Assembly (NCBI RefSeq): GCF_003208655.1
Contig: NZ_QKLU01000011.1
Location: forward strand, 141,148 to 205,147
DNA from: Pedobacter nutrimenti
GTDB taxonomy: Bacteria; Bacteroidota; Bacteroidia; Sphingobacteriales; Sphingobacteriaceae
Direction: 5' to 3'
DNA: 64,000 nucleotides
This document shows positions 43,984 to 53,699 of this stretch, piece after piece. Each line of letters opens with the position of its first letter. The stretch's first letter is position 1. Both the position numbers and the translations under genes were made by a program. The notes beneath the pieces are model-generated. The model was not told where the DNA came from, did no database searches, and was given only the letters and a program-made list of their open reading frames with translations.

Positions 43984-45021
43984 ATGTTACGTTTTGCACA
44001 TATAGAGTTTTTATGGGGCCTGTTGCTCATTCCGGTGTTCCTGCTGGTTTTTTTGATCCTGCGTTACTGGAAAAAGAAAGCCCTGCGCAGGCTTGGGGAC
44101 AAAGAGACCGTGGCCAGGATTATCCCTGAAGTATCCTTTTCCAGACCGGCTGTAAAATTTGCTTTTTTTAGTCTGGCCTTTGCTTCCCTGACCATTGCCC
44201 TTGCAGACCCTCAGGTGGGAACAAAAATAGAAGAAGCCAAAAGGAGCGGCTCAGACCTGATGATCCTGCTGGACGTTTCCAACAGTATGCTTGCCGCGGA
44301 CCTGGCGCCCAACCGTCTGGAAAATGCGAAAAGAGCGGTTTCACAATTAATTGATAACCTGCATAACGACAGGATAGGGATTGTTATTTTTGCAGGAGAA
44401 GCCTATATGCAGCTTCCGGTGACCACAGACCACTCGGCTGCGAAACTTTTTCTGGACAACATCAACACCAATATTGTTCCTACACAGGGAACAGCTATAG
44501 GGGCAGCCATAGATATGGGAATAAAGTCCTTTGACCTGGTTAACGGAACCAGCAAGGCCATGATCCTGATGACAGATGGAGAAAATCACGAAGACGATGC
44601 GGTAAGAGCAGCCGGGGTCGCCAGTAAAAAAGGCATTACCATTCATGTCGTTGGTTTGGGTTCTGCCGAAGGTGCACCGGTGCCCATCTATAAAAACGGG
44701 GCACAGGCTGGTTTTCATACCGATGAACAGGGGCATACCGTGGTCAGTAAATTAAATGAAGAAATGTGTAAGGAAGTAGCAAAGGCTGGTAACGGTGTCT
44801 ATGTGAGGGCTTCCAATGCAAACAGCGGATTGGGTTTAATTATGGACCAGATAGAAAAAATGCAAAAAAAGACCTATGACAGCAAATCTTTTAAGAATTA
44901 TGAAGACCGTTTTCAGTTTTTTCTGGGGCTTGCTTTTATTTTTTTAATCATAGAGTTTTTTATTTCCAGCAGGAAAAATGTAAAATTAAGCGGGCTGAAA
45001 TTGTTTGAAGTAAAAAAGTAA
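43984..45021 (+). CDS. batB: BatB, VWA-domain membrane protein
   Basis: A 345-residue paralogue of BatA with the same layout: two N-terminal helices, VWA domain with MIDAS LLDVSNSM and LMTDGENHEDD, and a C-terminal helix (about 307-325). In BatB the MIDAS serine after Asp-x-Ser is in an SNS rather than SGS context. Starts 4 bp after batA and its stop overlaps the batC start by 1 base. Confidence 0.9.
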   Translation: MLRFAHIEFLWGLLLIPVFLLVFLILRYWKKKALRRLGDKETVARIIPEVSFSRPAVKFAFFSLAFASLTIALADPQVGTKIEEAKRSGSDLMILLDVSNSMLAADLAPNRLENAKRAVSQLIDNLHNDRIGIVIFAGEAYMQLPVTTDHSAAKLFLDNINTNIVPTQGTAIGAAIDMGIKSFDLVNGTSKAMILMTDGENHEDDAVRAAGVASKKGITIHVVGLGSAEGAPVPIYKNGAQAGFHTDEQGHTVVSKLNEEMCKEVAKAGNGVYVRASNANSGLGLIMDQIEKMQKKTYDSKSFKNYEDRFQFFLGLAFIFLIIEFFISSRKNVKLSGLKLFEVKK

Positions 45022-45815
45022 TGAAGAGGTTAATTATTATTCTGTGTGTTGTTTTACAAGGAAACCTATTGTTGGCCCAGCAGGAAAAACGGGATATTCA
45101 TCAGGGAAATCAGTTGTACCAGCAGCAGAAATATGCAGAAGCAGAAGCCAGTTATCTTAAATCGGTGGAAAAATCAAAGCAATCAATCAAAGGGAATTTT
45201 AACCTTGGAGATGCTTTTTATAAACAAAAGAAATTTGATAAAGCTGCAACACAGTTCAATGGAATTGCTTCTTCTGCGCCGACCGCTTCGTTGAAAGCCC
45301 AGGCTTATCATAATCTTGGCAATACCCTGATGCAATCAAAAAAATGGGAAGAAAGTGTAGAGGCCTATAAAAAATCTTTACTTCTTAATCCAAAAGATGA
45401 TCAGACCAGATACAACCTGGCTTATGCTATGGAAAAGCTGAAACAACAGCAAAGCCAGGATAAGAAGGATCAGAAAAATAAAGATGGTCAGAATAAGGAC
45501 CAGAAGAAAGACCAAAAAAATAAAGATCAGAAAAACCAGGATAAAAAGGACCAGAAAAAAGACGATAAGGAAAAACAGGATAAGGACAAAAATAAAGATC
45601 AGCAGAATAAAGACCAGAATAAGCAGGATCAGAACAAACAGGACCAGGATAAGAAAGATCAGCAGAAAGATCAGAAACCCCAGCCCGATAAATTGTCAAA
45701 AGAAGATGCTCAGCGGATGCTGGAAGCCCTGAACAATCAGGAGAAAAGCACCCAGGATAAGTTAAAAAATAAAAAGGCCAAAGGCGTAAAAGGACGCATT
45801 GTTAAAGACTGGTAA
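45021..45815 (+). CDS. batC: BatC, TPR protein with Lys/Asp/Gln-rich low-complexity tail
   Basis: A 264-residue exported protein: signal peptide (1-19, LLLAQ), three TPR units (about 24-135) and then about 75 residues made almost only of K, D, Q and N, before a short C-terminal helix (KLSKEDAQRMLEALNNQEK). The charged tail probably forms a flexible linker or helix. The repeat-rich DNA (45460-45680) is prone to length change. TPRs are expected to scaffold the Bat complex. Confidence 0.88.
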   Translation: MKRLIIILCVVLQGNLLLAQQEKRDIHQGNQLYQQQKYAEAEASYLKSVEKSKQSIKGNFNLGDAFYKQKKFDKAATQFNGIASSAPTASLKAQAYHNLGNTLMQSKKWEESVEAYKKSLLLNPKDDQTRYNLAYAMEKLKQQQSQDKKDQKNKDGQNKDQKKDQKNKDQKNQDKKDQKKDDKEKQDKDKNKDQQNKDQNKQDQNKQDQDKKDQQKDQKPQPDKLSKEDAQRMLEALNNQEKSTQDKLKNKKAKGVKGRIVKDW

Positions 45816-45833
45816 AGCATTGTGGATTTAAAA

Positions 45834-47669
45834 ATGAAAGCAAAATATTTTATAGCATATCTGATGTTCCCTGTACTGTTGTTTTGGAGCAGTATTTTAT
45901 TTGCCAATGATGTGAAAGTGACTGCATCTGTTAGCAAAACGGAGGTTGCCGTAGGAGAAGCATTTGAAATTACTTTTACTGTCAATGGGAATGCCGAGCG
46001 GTTTGACCCGCCATCTTTTGCTGGTTTTCAGGTCATATCCGGGCCGAACCAGTCCTCGAGTATGACTTCTATTAATGGCAATACCACAGTAAGTATGTCT
46101 TTAAGCTATGATCTGGTCGGAACCCAAGAAGGGGAGTATACCATTGGAGCGGGCAGTATTGTGGTCAATGGAAAAGTTTACAAATCCAATGCGCTAAAAA
46201 TAAAGGTTGTTAAAGGAAACCCTGCCCAGAGCAGTTCGCAAAGCCGTGCCGCGGCAAGGGGAAGAACACAGACCAATGTTCAAACGGTTACAGGAAATGC
46301 AGCTGATGTGGCCAAAAATCTTTTCATTAAAGCTTCGGTAAATAAAACAAATCCTTACCAGGGTGAACAGTTAACCGTAAGCTATAAACTGTATACCAAT
46401 GTGAACCTGGTCGACAACAGTTTGGATAAACTTCCTGACTTTAATGGCTTCTGGAGCCAGGAGATTAAAAATACCAATCCAAATGTAGAATGGGCGATTG
46501 AAAAAATTAAGGGTGTAAGTTATCATGTGGCCACCCTCAAACAAATCATCCTTTTTCCGGAACGTTCCGGAAACCTGGTACTGGACCCCTTAGCCATGAC
46601 CTTTCTGGTCAGGCAGGCAGCCCCTTCCATGGATATTTTTGACCAGTTTTTTGGTGGATCTTATAAAGATACCAAGTATAAAATAAGCAGTGCACCTGTA
46701 AACATTCACGTAAGGCCATTGCCGGAAAATGGTAAACCTGCGGGTTTCCAGGGTGCTGTGGGGCAGTTCAGTGTCCAGGCTTCGCTCGATAAAACACAAC
46801 TAAAGGCTAATGAAGCGTTGAACTATAGTCTTAAAATATCCGGTACAGGGAATTTGAAGCTATTGAATGCACCGACCGTTAATTTTCCTGCAGATGTAGA
46901 AAAGTATGACCCTAAAGTGGAAGACCAGATCAGTGAAAGCCTTACCGGAGTATCCGGTAGCCGGGCATATAAATATCTTCTGATTCCAAGACATGAAGGA
47001 AGTTATACCATTGAGCCCTTTCAGTTTTCTTATTTTAACCCGGTTTCAGGGAAGTATGTAAGCCTGCCTTCCAGGGCTTTCCAGATTAAAGTAAGTAAAG
47101 GTGATCCAGGAGCGAATGTAACTGCTTATTCAGGTAACCAGCAAGATATAAAAATGCTCAACAAGGACATTATGTATATCAAAACCACAGACCTGGCCTT
47201 ATCTGAAAATGGGAAAAATTTTTATGGTTCCCTGGGGTATGTATTGTCTATGTTGCTTGGACCAGCCCTTTTTGGCCTGGCCTGGTGGTCGAAAAAAAGG
47301 TATGAGGAAAAGAATAAGGATCTGGTGCAGGTTAAATGGAGAAAAGCCAATAAGATTGCAGCCAGGCATTTGGCCTTTGCAGCTAAACAATTGGCCGCCG
47401 GAGATCAAAAAGCTTTTTATGAAGCGATTTACAAAGGTTTATATGGTTACCTGAGTGATAAACTGAATATTTCCGCAGCAGAACTGAATATAGAGCACAT
47501 CAGAACATCTTTAAGGGCTATAAATATTAATGAAGAACTGATCGGCAGACTGGGAAATACACTGGAGTTATGTGAAATGGCAAGGTATGCCCCGGTTCCG
47601 GGAAGTACCGAACAGGAAGTATTTGATCAATCCAAAAGTATAATTAATGATATTGAAACGCATGCGTAA
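45834..47669 (+). CDS. batD: BatD, oxygen-tolerance membrane protein
   Basis: A 611-residue protein: signal peptide (about 1-25, ending LFAND), tandem Ig-like periplasmic beta domains (VTASVSKTEVAVGEAFEITF and a second repeat near residue 320), a membrane helix (about 463-483) and a cytoplasmic helical domain. The ATG at 45834 is preferred to a GTG at 45822 because it starts the signal peptide directly. Fifth Bat-named component; overlaps the next gene's start. Confidence 0.9.
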   Translation: MKAKYFIAYLMFPVLLFWSSILFANDVKVTASVSKTEVAVGEAFEITFTVNGNAERFDPPSFAGFQVISGPNQSSSMTSINGNTTVSMSLSYDLVGTQEGEYTIGAGSIVVNGKVYKSNALKIKVVKGNPAQSSSQSRAAARGRTQTNVQTVTGNAADVAKNLFIKASVNKTNPYQGEQLTVSYKLYTNVNLVDNSLDKLPDFNGFWSQEIKNTNPNVEWAIEKIKGVSYHVATLKQIILFPERSGNLVLDPLAMTFLVRQAAPSMDIFDQFFGGSYKDTKYKISSAPVNIHVRPLPENGKPAGFQGAVGQFSVQASLDKTQLKANEALNYSLKISGTGNLKLLNAPTVNFPADVEKYDPKVEDQISESLTGVSGSRAYKYLLIPRHEGSYTIEPFQFSYFNPVSGKYVSLPSRAFQIKVSKGDPGANVTAYSGNQQDIKMLNKDIMYIKTTDLALSENGKNFYGSLGYVLSMLLGPALFGLAWWSKKRYEEKNKDLVQVKWRKANKIAARHLAFAAKQLAAGDQKAFYEAIYKGLYGYLSDKLNISAAELNIEHIRTSLRAININEELIGRLGNTLELCEMARYAPVPGSTEQEVFDQSKSIINDIETHA

Positions 47670-48432
47670 AGACTTAAAATATATTCTTTTTGGTCTGTTG
47701 GTTATTGGTTTGCCTTTATTGTCCAGGGCCGGGGACAGACCGTCAGACTGGTTTGCAAAAGGAAACGAACAATATGCAAAAGCCAGGTATGAGCAGGCTC
47801 TGGAGGCTTATCAGAAAGTGGAACAATCAGGTTATTCTTCGGCAGCATTTAACTTTAACCTGGGCAATACGTATTATAAACTGGGCAATATGCCTGCTGC
47901 AATTTTAAATTATGAAAGGGCATACAGACTGGCCCCTTCAGATAAGGATATAGACTTGAATTTAAAATTGGCCAGGCTTAAAATTACAGATAAAATAGAC
48001 GAAGTTCCGGAGCTCTTTTTGCTCAGCTGGTGGAAAAATTTCCTGTTTTTCTTTTCCCTATCCCAGCTTTCCATTGGGAGCATTGTTCTTTTTATTATGG
48101 GATTCTTACTGTTATCTTTTTATCTTTTTGCCCCTTCAAGCACTTTGAAAAAGGCAGCCTTTTTTTCTGGTTTGGGTTTGGCCCTGATCGGTTTTGTTTT
48201 TATGCTGATGGCCGGCGCGCAGTCCAGTTATTTTAACCGTCATCAGCAAGCCATTGTTTTTAGCAGCTCGGTCCAGGTAAAAACCGGACCAGAAACAGCA
48301 TTGAAGACTTTATTTATGATCCATCAGGGTACCAAGGTAAATGTCCTGGAAGACCAGAAAAATTGGATTAAAATTGAGCTGGCCAATGGAAACACGGGCT
48401 GGATCGAAGCTTCAGTTGTACAAAAGATCTAA
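47647..48432 (+). CDS. batE: BatE, TPR plus SH3-like membrane protein
   Basis: A 261-residue protein with signal peptide or anchor (LKYILFGLLVIGLPLLSRA), TPR units (about 30-105, NFNLGNTYYKLGNMPAAILN), two membrane helices (about 135-155 and 168-188) and a C-terminal bacterial SH3 domain (VKTGPETALKTLFMIHQGT) ending in WIEASVVQKI. Alternative start at 47662 would give an 8-bp overlap with batD. Last gene of the operon, followed by a hairpin. Confidence 0.88.
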   Translation: MILKRMRKDLKYILFGLLVIGLPLLSRAGDRPSDWFAKGNEQYAKARYEQALEAYQKVEQSGYSSAAFNFNLGNTYYKLGNMPAAILNYERAYRLAPSDKDIDLNLKLARLKITDKIDEVPELFLLSWWKNFLFFFSLSQLSIGSIVLFIMGFLLLSFYLFAPSSTLKKAAFFSGLGLALIGFVFMLMAGAQSSYFNRHQQAIVFSSSVQVKTGPETALKTLFMIHQGTKVNVLEDQKNWIKIELANGNTGWIEASVVQKI

Positions 48433-48437
48433 ACAAT

Positions 48438-48465
48438 AAAGCCTGACCGGTTAAGATCAGGCTTT
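48438..48465. terminator. Hairpin between batE and the TPR/transglutaminase gene
   Basis: AAAGCCTGA (48438-48446) and TCAGGCTTT (48457-48465) with a 10-base loop. Only a short T-run on each strand; a weak bidirectional terminator. Confidence 0.65.
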
Positions 48466-48486
48466 ACAATCTGTAAAAGTGTTTCC

Positions 48487-51400
48487 TTATTTCATGGCCA
48501 GTTGTTGCTGGTCGGCATCGGTCATTTGCTTATAAAAGTTTTTAAAGGCTTCTACCTTATCCAGAGGTACCAGATCATTTTTTAATACAAAGCGTCTTTT
48601 CAAAATGATTTTATTGTCTTTTTCCACACTTTCTATACTGAAATCAACAAATTCGTTGGAAAGGCTGACTGCTTTAAATGGCTGTACGATACTTTTACCC
48701 TCCGGAAGCTCCAGACTTAACTGCTGGGTAGATTCATCAGCTGAAAACAGTTGAGTAAGGTCTATGCCAAATTTTCTTGGCGACAAGATCTGTAAGTCGG
48801 TTGCAGCGGTTTTGCTGGACCAGGGAATAGAAAAAATCAGCATTCCGGCAACAGGCTTACTGACATTTATTAATTTATAAGATGCAGCTGTACCTACTGT
48901 ATCTGAACTGGCTGTTTCGGCATTCAGATTACTGAAATCTAAAGAATAGGTTTCATTTTCAGGGTACAAAGCAGCAATTTGTTCTTTCATTTTCTTCAGT
49001 TGATCTTTAGCACTCAGGTCCTTAAAAACAGAGCGCAGGTAGCTCGCTGCAGAACCCGTGTTTTGATTTTGTTCCTTTATGATCATATCCGCATCTTTAA
49101 GGGTAACAGAGGTCGTGTAGTTAAGTATATTGCGTCCCCTTAATTCCGGATTGAACTTTTTAAGCTGAGCAGGGCTTTTACCAATTTCCAGGATGTTCGA
49201 ATTTATGAAGGTATTGCTGAAGGTATTAAATGGCAGGTTTCCTGAGGTTAACTCTAACCAATATTCCTGTTTGTTGACAATGGCCTTTGCAATACAGTGG
49301 TTAAAATCTATGCTTGGAAGCAGCAAGGTATTTTGTCCATTGTCCCTTGTGCTCACCAGGGCCAGCTGAGCTTCAATTCCGGCCTCTTTGCACATGGTCA
49401 CAAACAAGGTCGAAACATCCTTACAATCTCCAATACGGGTATTGATCACCGTGGAGGGGTTCTGTGGAACAATACCACTCTGACGGAATGATACCGAACT
49501 GTAGGCAATGTTTCTGGTGATGTAGTTATAGATCATTTTAACTTTGCTTAATGGATCCAGATTGGCTTTTCCTTCAAAAAGCGAACGGATTACAGACTTA
49601 ATTTCATAGCTGCTGCGGGCTTTGGCAGTTGCGATGTTGTTGTACCAGTCGGATACAAATTGCCAGTTGGGCACCGAAGAGATATACAATTTATTGGTCA
49701 CATCGTCTGAAGGGGGCATTTTGTCTTCATAGGAAAGTGATTTCTGATTGGATTGCTGCCATACGTACAAATCAAATTCATCTTTCCTGGTCTTTACAGA
49801 TGGCAGGGTAGTTTGTGAAAAAACATGTTTAAATGTTTTGTCATGATGGATAAGCAGGGAGTATTTGCTGTTTACATAAGGCAGGCCATCGCTGAAGTAA
49901 AAAGAATCCCAGAACTGGGTGGCCATGGTTCCAACAAAATAATTTTCTATACTATAGCGTATATTAACCACATCGCCCACCTCAAGGTTGGTAAAAACGA
50001 TATTGTTATCGTTTTTTTCTGCCGGAACTTTAGTCCCGTTGGCCTTAATGACCTCTGCAACTTCAATGTTGTATTCCTGGTCACTATTATAAGAGACAGC
50101 ATATTCTGTGGAGGCTTCAAGTCCTTTTTGAGTCAGTATTTTTGCAATGTAAAAATGCTTTTCTTCAGAACCTCCGTTTTCATAGACCACTTTTTGAACC
50201 TCTTTGTTTAGTACAACAATATGGTCATCCGGATAATCTTTTGCGGCAGGTGCAGCGGCAATCAGGGCTTTAACGTCCGGTTGGGTAAAGTAATCAAAAA
50301 CAGGTTTTTTTTCCTGAAGCCTTCTTAAAGAACGGATGGCATCATAATTATTGGGGTTGATCTGCAAACTGCGGTTATAGGCCTGAATACTCTTTGCCTT
50401 TTGTTTGGCCATATCGTAAACCTGGCCCAGGGCAGCATGTGTTACAGAATGATTAGGGTCTATTTCAAGGGCCTGTAAGTACGTTTTTTCTGCGAGGTCA
50501 TAACGCTGTAGTTTATAATACTGCGTGGCAAGGTCAGAATATACATTAAAGCTAATCGGATCATTCTCGAGTTCTTTTTTGTAAATGGCCAGTCCCGGTT
50601 CTGCCTCACCTTTATCCAGATAAAGCTGGGCTAAGAATTTGGAAGAGGTATAGTCATCATTCTCAGCAAGGTATTTCTCGATTACAGCAATGGCTTGTGG
50701 ATTTTTTTTGATCTCTTTTTCATAGAGGTACTTTAAACCCACAATGTTGGTGGAATTAGGAAATAAAGGATAGGCTTTTTCGATCAGGGCAATGACCTCT
50801 AGCTGATTTTTAAGTTTACCGGCTATATTCATTTTTTTTTGAAGGACAGCTTCATCCTCTCCGTAAATTTTTTCCAGCTTTTTGATCATCAGGGCCGCAT
50901 TCACATAATCCTTTTGCTGATCATATTCGTTGTAAAGAAGCTCCAGAGCAATACTGCATTCAGGATCATTTGTTTTTATAGCTTCACGAAGGGTTTCAAT
51001 ACCGGTCCTGTTTTCTGCTTTGGAGAACAGGTTAATCATCATGAAATTTAAGTAAGTACTTTCCGGGAAACGCTGTTTTAAACTCTCCAGTAAACTTCTG
51101 GCTTCAAAAATATTCCCCTGTCTAAGATACAGTTTGGCCAGCATCAGACGGTTTAAATAACTTTCAGGTTGTTTTTTAAGTTCATCTTCAAAGTAAGCAA
51201 ATGCCGCGGGTTTGATTTGTATTGGCTCATAGGAGGTTTCTTTTACATAGGGTTGTGGTTGGGTTGTCGTATTTAAATCGTTCAGGGGCCTGCCCGATTC
51301 ATCTGTTAAACGCAGCATGAAATTGGAACGGTTTGCATAACTTTCCCCAATCTGTACCAGGATGCGGTTATAGCCCTGGTGCAATTGTATGGAGCTGATG

Positions 51401-52212
51401 TAAGAATCGAGGTCGTTATTCCTTTCTTCTGCTTCACTGATCACCAATTTGTCGTTTACCCATACCTTAACCGATCCGGAAACACCAACTCTCAACTGCG
51501 CCACAACCGCTGCAGGAGATTTTACAAAGGTTTGGGCAAATTGGATGGCGTTTTTATAATTGTTGTAATAAGAAAAGTCAAACCATTTGTCCAGACGGGT
51601 GAAAGGTACTTTCCGCCATCCAAACTTTAGGTTTCTTTTTCCTGTAAATGTTGCACTGAGTTCAGGATGGTCGAGCACATCATACGTTTTATCAAAGCCG
51701 CTGGTGGAAATATTCTCATACTCCCCTGTAATGGTCCAGTTTTCAAGTTCCCCCAGCTGAGCATAGGCTTGTTTGGCAAGGTCATACTTTTTCAGTTCCT
51801 GCTGGTGTTTTCCAATCAGGGACCATGCCATCGCAGCAAGAGCCCCGTCTGTATTTTTACGCTCGGTTAGCCCTTTATAAAATTCGAGTTGTTCTGCCGA
51901 CTTCCTGTTTGAAGAATAATTGGCAGAACCGTCCCACAAAGCAAAAAGATAAGGTTGCGGGTTTTTTGAAGACTGGTATACTTTATTAAGATAAGTAAAG
52001 CCTTCCAGGGCAGGTTTGTCTATTTCTGCCAGAAGGCACAGGCCTATGTTTGCCTCATCTGCTGTTTGAGGCTGTGCTGCAAGTTTTGTAAACATGGACC
52101 TGGAAGACTCCCTGTCATTTTTAAAGAATTTTTCCCATGCCTGAACCGTAGTTTGTGCTTTTGCAGCAAGAGAGAAAAATAAGGAGATGGTTAAAAGAGA
52201 CTTAAGTTTCAT
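48487..52212 (-). CDS. Large exported TPR-DUF3857-transglutaminase-like protein
   Basis: A 1241-residue periplasmic protein: signal peptide (1-19, AAKAQ), TPR-rich half (about 100-620, e.g. DLATQYYKLQRYDLAEKTYL and SVTHAALGQVYDMAKQK), DUF3857 beta domain (about 680-860), and a transglutaminase core with catalytic Cys in TRIGDCKDVST, His in IDFNHCIAKA and Glu in YWLELTSG where Asp is the textbook residue. A C-terminal beta domain follows. Such proteins are common in Bacteroidota; their substrate is unknown. Monocistronic. Confidence 0.88.
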   Translation of the reverse strand: MKLKSLLTISLFFSLAAKAQTTVQAWEKFFKNDRESSRSMFTKLAAQPQTADEANIGLCLLAEIDKPALEGFTYLNKVYQSSKNPQPYLFALWDGSANYSSNRKSAEQLEFYKGLTERKNTDGALAAMAWSLIGKHQQELKKYDLAKQAYAQLGELENWTITGEYENISTSGFDKTYDVLDHPELSATFTGKRNLKFGWRKVPFTRLDKWFDFSYYNNYKNAIQFAQTFVKSPAAVVAQLRVGVSGSVKVWVNDKLVISEAEERNNDLDSYISSIQLHQGYNRILVQIGESYANRSNFMLRLTDESGRPLNDLNTTTQPQPYVKETSYEPIQIKPAAFAYFEDELKKQPESYLNRLMLAKLYLRQGNIFEARSLLESLKQRFPESTYLNFMMINLFSKAENRTGIETLREAIKTNDPECSIALELLYNEYDQQKDYVNAALMIKKLEKIYGEDEAVLQKKMNIAGKLKNQLEVIALIEKAYPLFPNSTNIVGLKYLYEKEIKKNPQAIAVIEKYLAENDDYTSSKFLAQLYLDKGEAEPGLAIYKKELENDPISFNVYSDLATQYYKLQRYDLAEKTYLQALEIDPNHSVTHAALGQVYDMAKQKAKSIQAYNRSLQINPNNYDAIRSLRRLQEKKPVFDYFTQPDVKALIAAAPAAKDYPDDHIVVLNKEVQKVVYENGGSEEKHFYIAKILTQKGLEASTEYAVSYNSDQEYNIEVAEVIKANGTKVPAEKNDNNIVFTNLEVGDVVNIRYSIENYFVGTMATQFWDSFYFSDGLPYVNSKYSLLIHHDKTFKHVFSQTTLPSVKTRKDEFDLYVWQQSNQKSLSYEDKMPPSDDVTNKLYISSVPNWQFVSDWYNNIATAKARSSYEIKSVIRSLFEGKANLDPLSKVKMIYNYITRNIAYSSVSFRQSGIVPQNPSTVINTRIGDCKDVSTLFVTMCKEAGIEAQLALVSTRDNGQNTLLLPSIDFNHCIAKAIVNKQEYWLELTSGNLPFNTFSNTFINSNILEIGKSPAQLKKFNPELRGRNILNYTTSVTLKDADMIIKEQNQNTGSAASYLRSVFKDLSAKDQLKKMKEQIAALYPENETYSLDFSNLNAETASSDTVGTAASYKLINVSKPVAGMLIFSIPWSSKTAATDLQILSPRKFGIDLTQLFSADESTQQLSLELPEGKSIVQPFKAVSLSNEFVDFSIESVEKDNKIILKRRFVLKNDLVPLDKVEAFKNFYKQMTDADQQQLAMK

Positions 52213-52345
52213 TAAAATAAGATTTTCGCGCTAGTTGTAATGGTTAAAGGTTTCAAGTCTCAATGATAGGAAAAAAAATGCGCATCCATAGCTGAGTTTT
52301 GACTCAGGATGGTCTTAGGAGGTTGATTTTCTGAGAGAAATGAAA

Positions 52346-52741
52346 CTAATTTGCCTGTGGATGTTCCTTGCCGTTATGACAGGTTATACAGGAAACCGCG
52401 ATCAGTGCCTTTCCATCCTGGGTATCTTTAGTGTGGAAGTACTTTTTGTTGATTTTGGCCGTCATCCGCATCATGTTCCTGGCAATTTCTTTTTCGGGTT
52501 TATCGTCGCTGGCAAAATCAAGTTTTTTAGGATCATCCTTTTTAGCAGCGTGACAATAATTGCATTTTACCCCCAGGGCCGCTTTAAAGCCATCCATAAC
52601 TTTATCCAGCTCTTCATGGCTGATGTCTTTGGGAAGGACTTTAAGGTTGGTCGCTTTTTTAGAGGGTTGCGCCATAAAAGCACTTAAAAGGAGCACAATT
52701 GACATTAATGCCGAAAAGGTAATGGTTTTTTTGTACTTCAT
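52346..52741 (-). CDS. Di-heme c-type cytochrome (exported)
   Basis: A 131-residue periplasmic protein with a signal peptide or anchor (about 8-24) and two heme-binding sites, CNYCH (residues 60-64) and CITCH (near residue 120). The spacing and the ISHEELDKVMDGFKAALGVK lead-in resemble cytochrome subunits related to the photosynthetic reaction-centre family found in non-phototrophic Bacteroidota. Electron partner unknown. Confidence 0.85.
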   Translation of the reverse strand: MKYKKTITFSALMSIVLLLSAFMAQPSKKATNLKVLPKDISHEELDKVMDGFKAALGVKCNYCHAAKKDDPKKLDFASDDKPEKEIARNMMRMTAKINKKYFHTKDTQDGKALIAVSCITCHNGKEHPQAN

Positions 52742-53042
52742 GATCTTCTGATTAGCTATATCAATTTAAGAAGAATCTGTCAGGAATACAACTTTTAACA
52801 GGGTCTATATCCTTATTTTTACATTCTTTCCGGCCTTAACTAGTCCTTTTCCTTTTAGAAGTTGTATTTGTAGTAGTCTGATTTCAGATCGCTATCTAAA
52901 TGTATGTGCCCTGCATCATTTCTATGAAAAGCTATTTCTGCCTTCCCTTTAAAAGGAAGGAGGGTTTGATAGGGACTTAACCGTTTTAATGGATACACAA
53001 TGAATAGCTTGTATTTAAGTAATTTTCTTTTACAAATTAAGA
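52742..53042. other. Intergenic region before the ECF sigma gene
   Basis: 301 bp, AT-rich. A short inverted repeat CCTTCCCTTT/AAAAGGAAGG lies near 52941-52960. No gene recognised. Confidence 0.4.
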
Positions 53043-53642
53043 ATGAGGATCAGATATACAGAACTGACGGATAATGAACTTCTTTTTCTGATGCGCAACA
53101 ATAAGGAAGAGGCTTTCACGGAAATTTACAACCGGTATTGGGAACGCCTTACAGCGATTGGTTATTACCATACAAAAAGTAAAAGCCAGGCAGAAGAAAT
53201 TGTTAATGATGTATTGATGGGTTTATGGCTTAGAAAAAAGAAACTGGACATCAAATCTCTGCCAGCCTATTTAGGTACTGCTGTTAAGTTTTCCCTGTTT
53301 AAGGTAATATCCAGAGAAAAAAGGCGGAATGAAATTCGTGCAATGCAGGAATTTCCTGAGCAGCATAATGATACTACAGAACGCCTGGATGCCATTTTTT
53401 TACAGGAATACCTGGATCAGATTGTAGAGCATTTGCCTGAAAAAGCGAGACTTGTATTTAAATACAGTCGGGAACAGGAGCTTTCTATAAAAGAGATTGC
53501 CAAAAAAATGGAGCTCTCTCCAAAAGCGGTTGAATACCATATGACTAAAGCACTGAAAGTGCTAAAGGGCTCGATGGATAAATTTAACCGCTTTCTTTTC
53601 CCGTCGCCACTTTGGCGTTCCGGGTTTAGATTTTTTATTTAA
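53043..53642 (+). CDS. ECF RNA polymerase sigma factor (FecI/RpoE-like)
   Basis: A 199-residue sigma-70 factor with regions 2 (YNRYWERLTAIGYYHTKSKSQAEEIVNDV) shown in part and 4 (ELSIKEIAKKMELSPKAVEYHM, helix-turn-helix). No extra domains. FecR follows 57 bp downstream and a TonB receptor with an STN domain after that, so it should be released by FecR when the receptor binds its ligand. Confidence 0.92.
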   Translation: MRIRYTELTDNELLFLMRNNKEEAFTEIYNRYWERLTAIGYYHTKSKSQAEEIVNDVLMGLWLRKKKLDIKSLPAYLGTAVKFSLFKVISREKRRNEIRAMQEFPEQHNDTTERLDAIFLQEYLDQIVEHLPEKARLVFKYSREQELSIKEIAKKMELSPKAVEYHMTKALKVLKGSMDKFNRFLFPSPLWRSGFRFFI

Positions 53643-53699
53643 TGATTTAATTTTTGGTACTGATTTAGGGATTGGTGTCTTTGGTGGGTACTTAGGTAT

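Noticed and set aside
45427..45732. Extra reading frames inside batC on both strands
   Set aside because: They arise from the repetitive charged-tail codons; the frames are shadows with no plausible protein composition.
48487..52212. Asp-to-Glu change at the third position of the transglutaminase triad as a sign of inactivity
   Set aside because: From memory, Bacteroidota DUF3857/transglutaminase proteins commonly carry a WLE-type motif here, so it is probably family-typical, not a defect.
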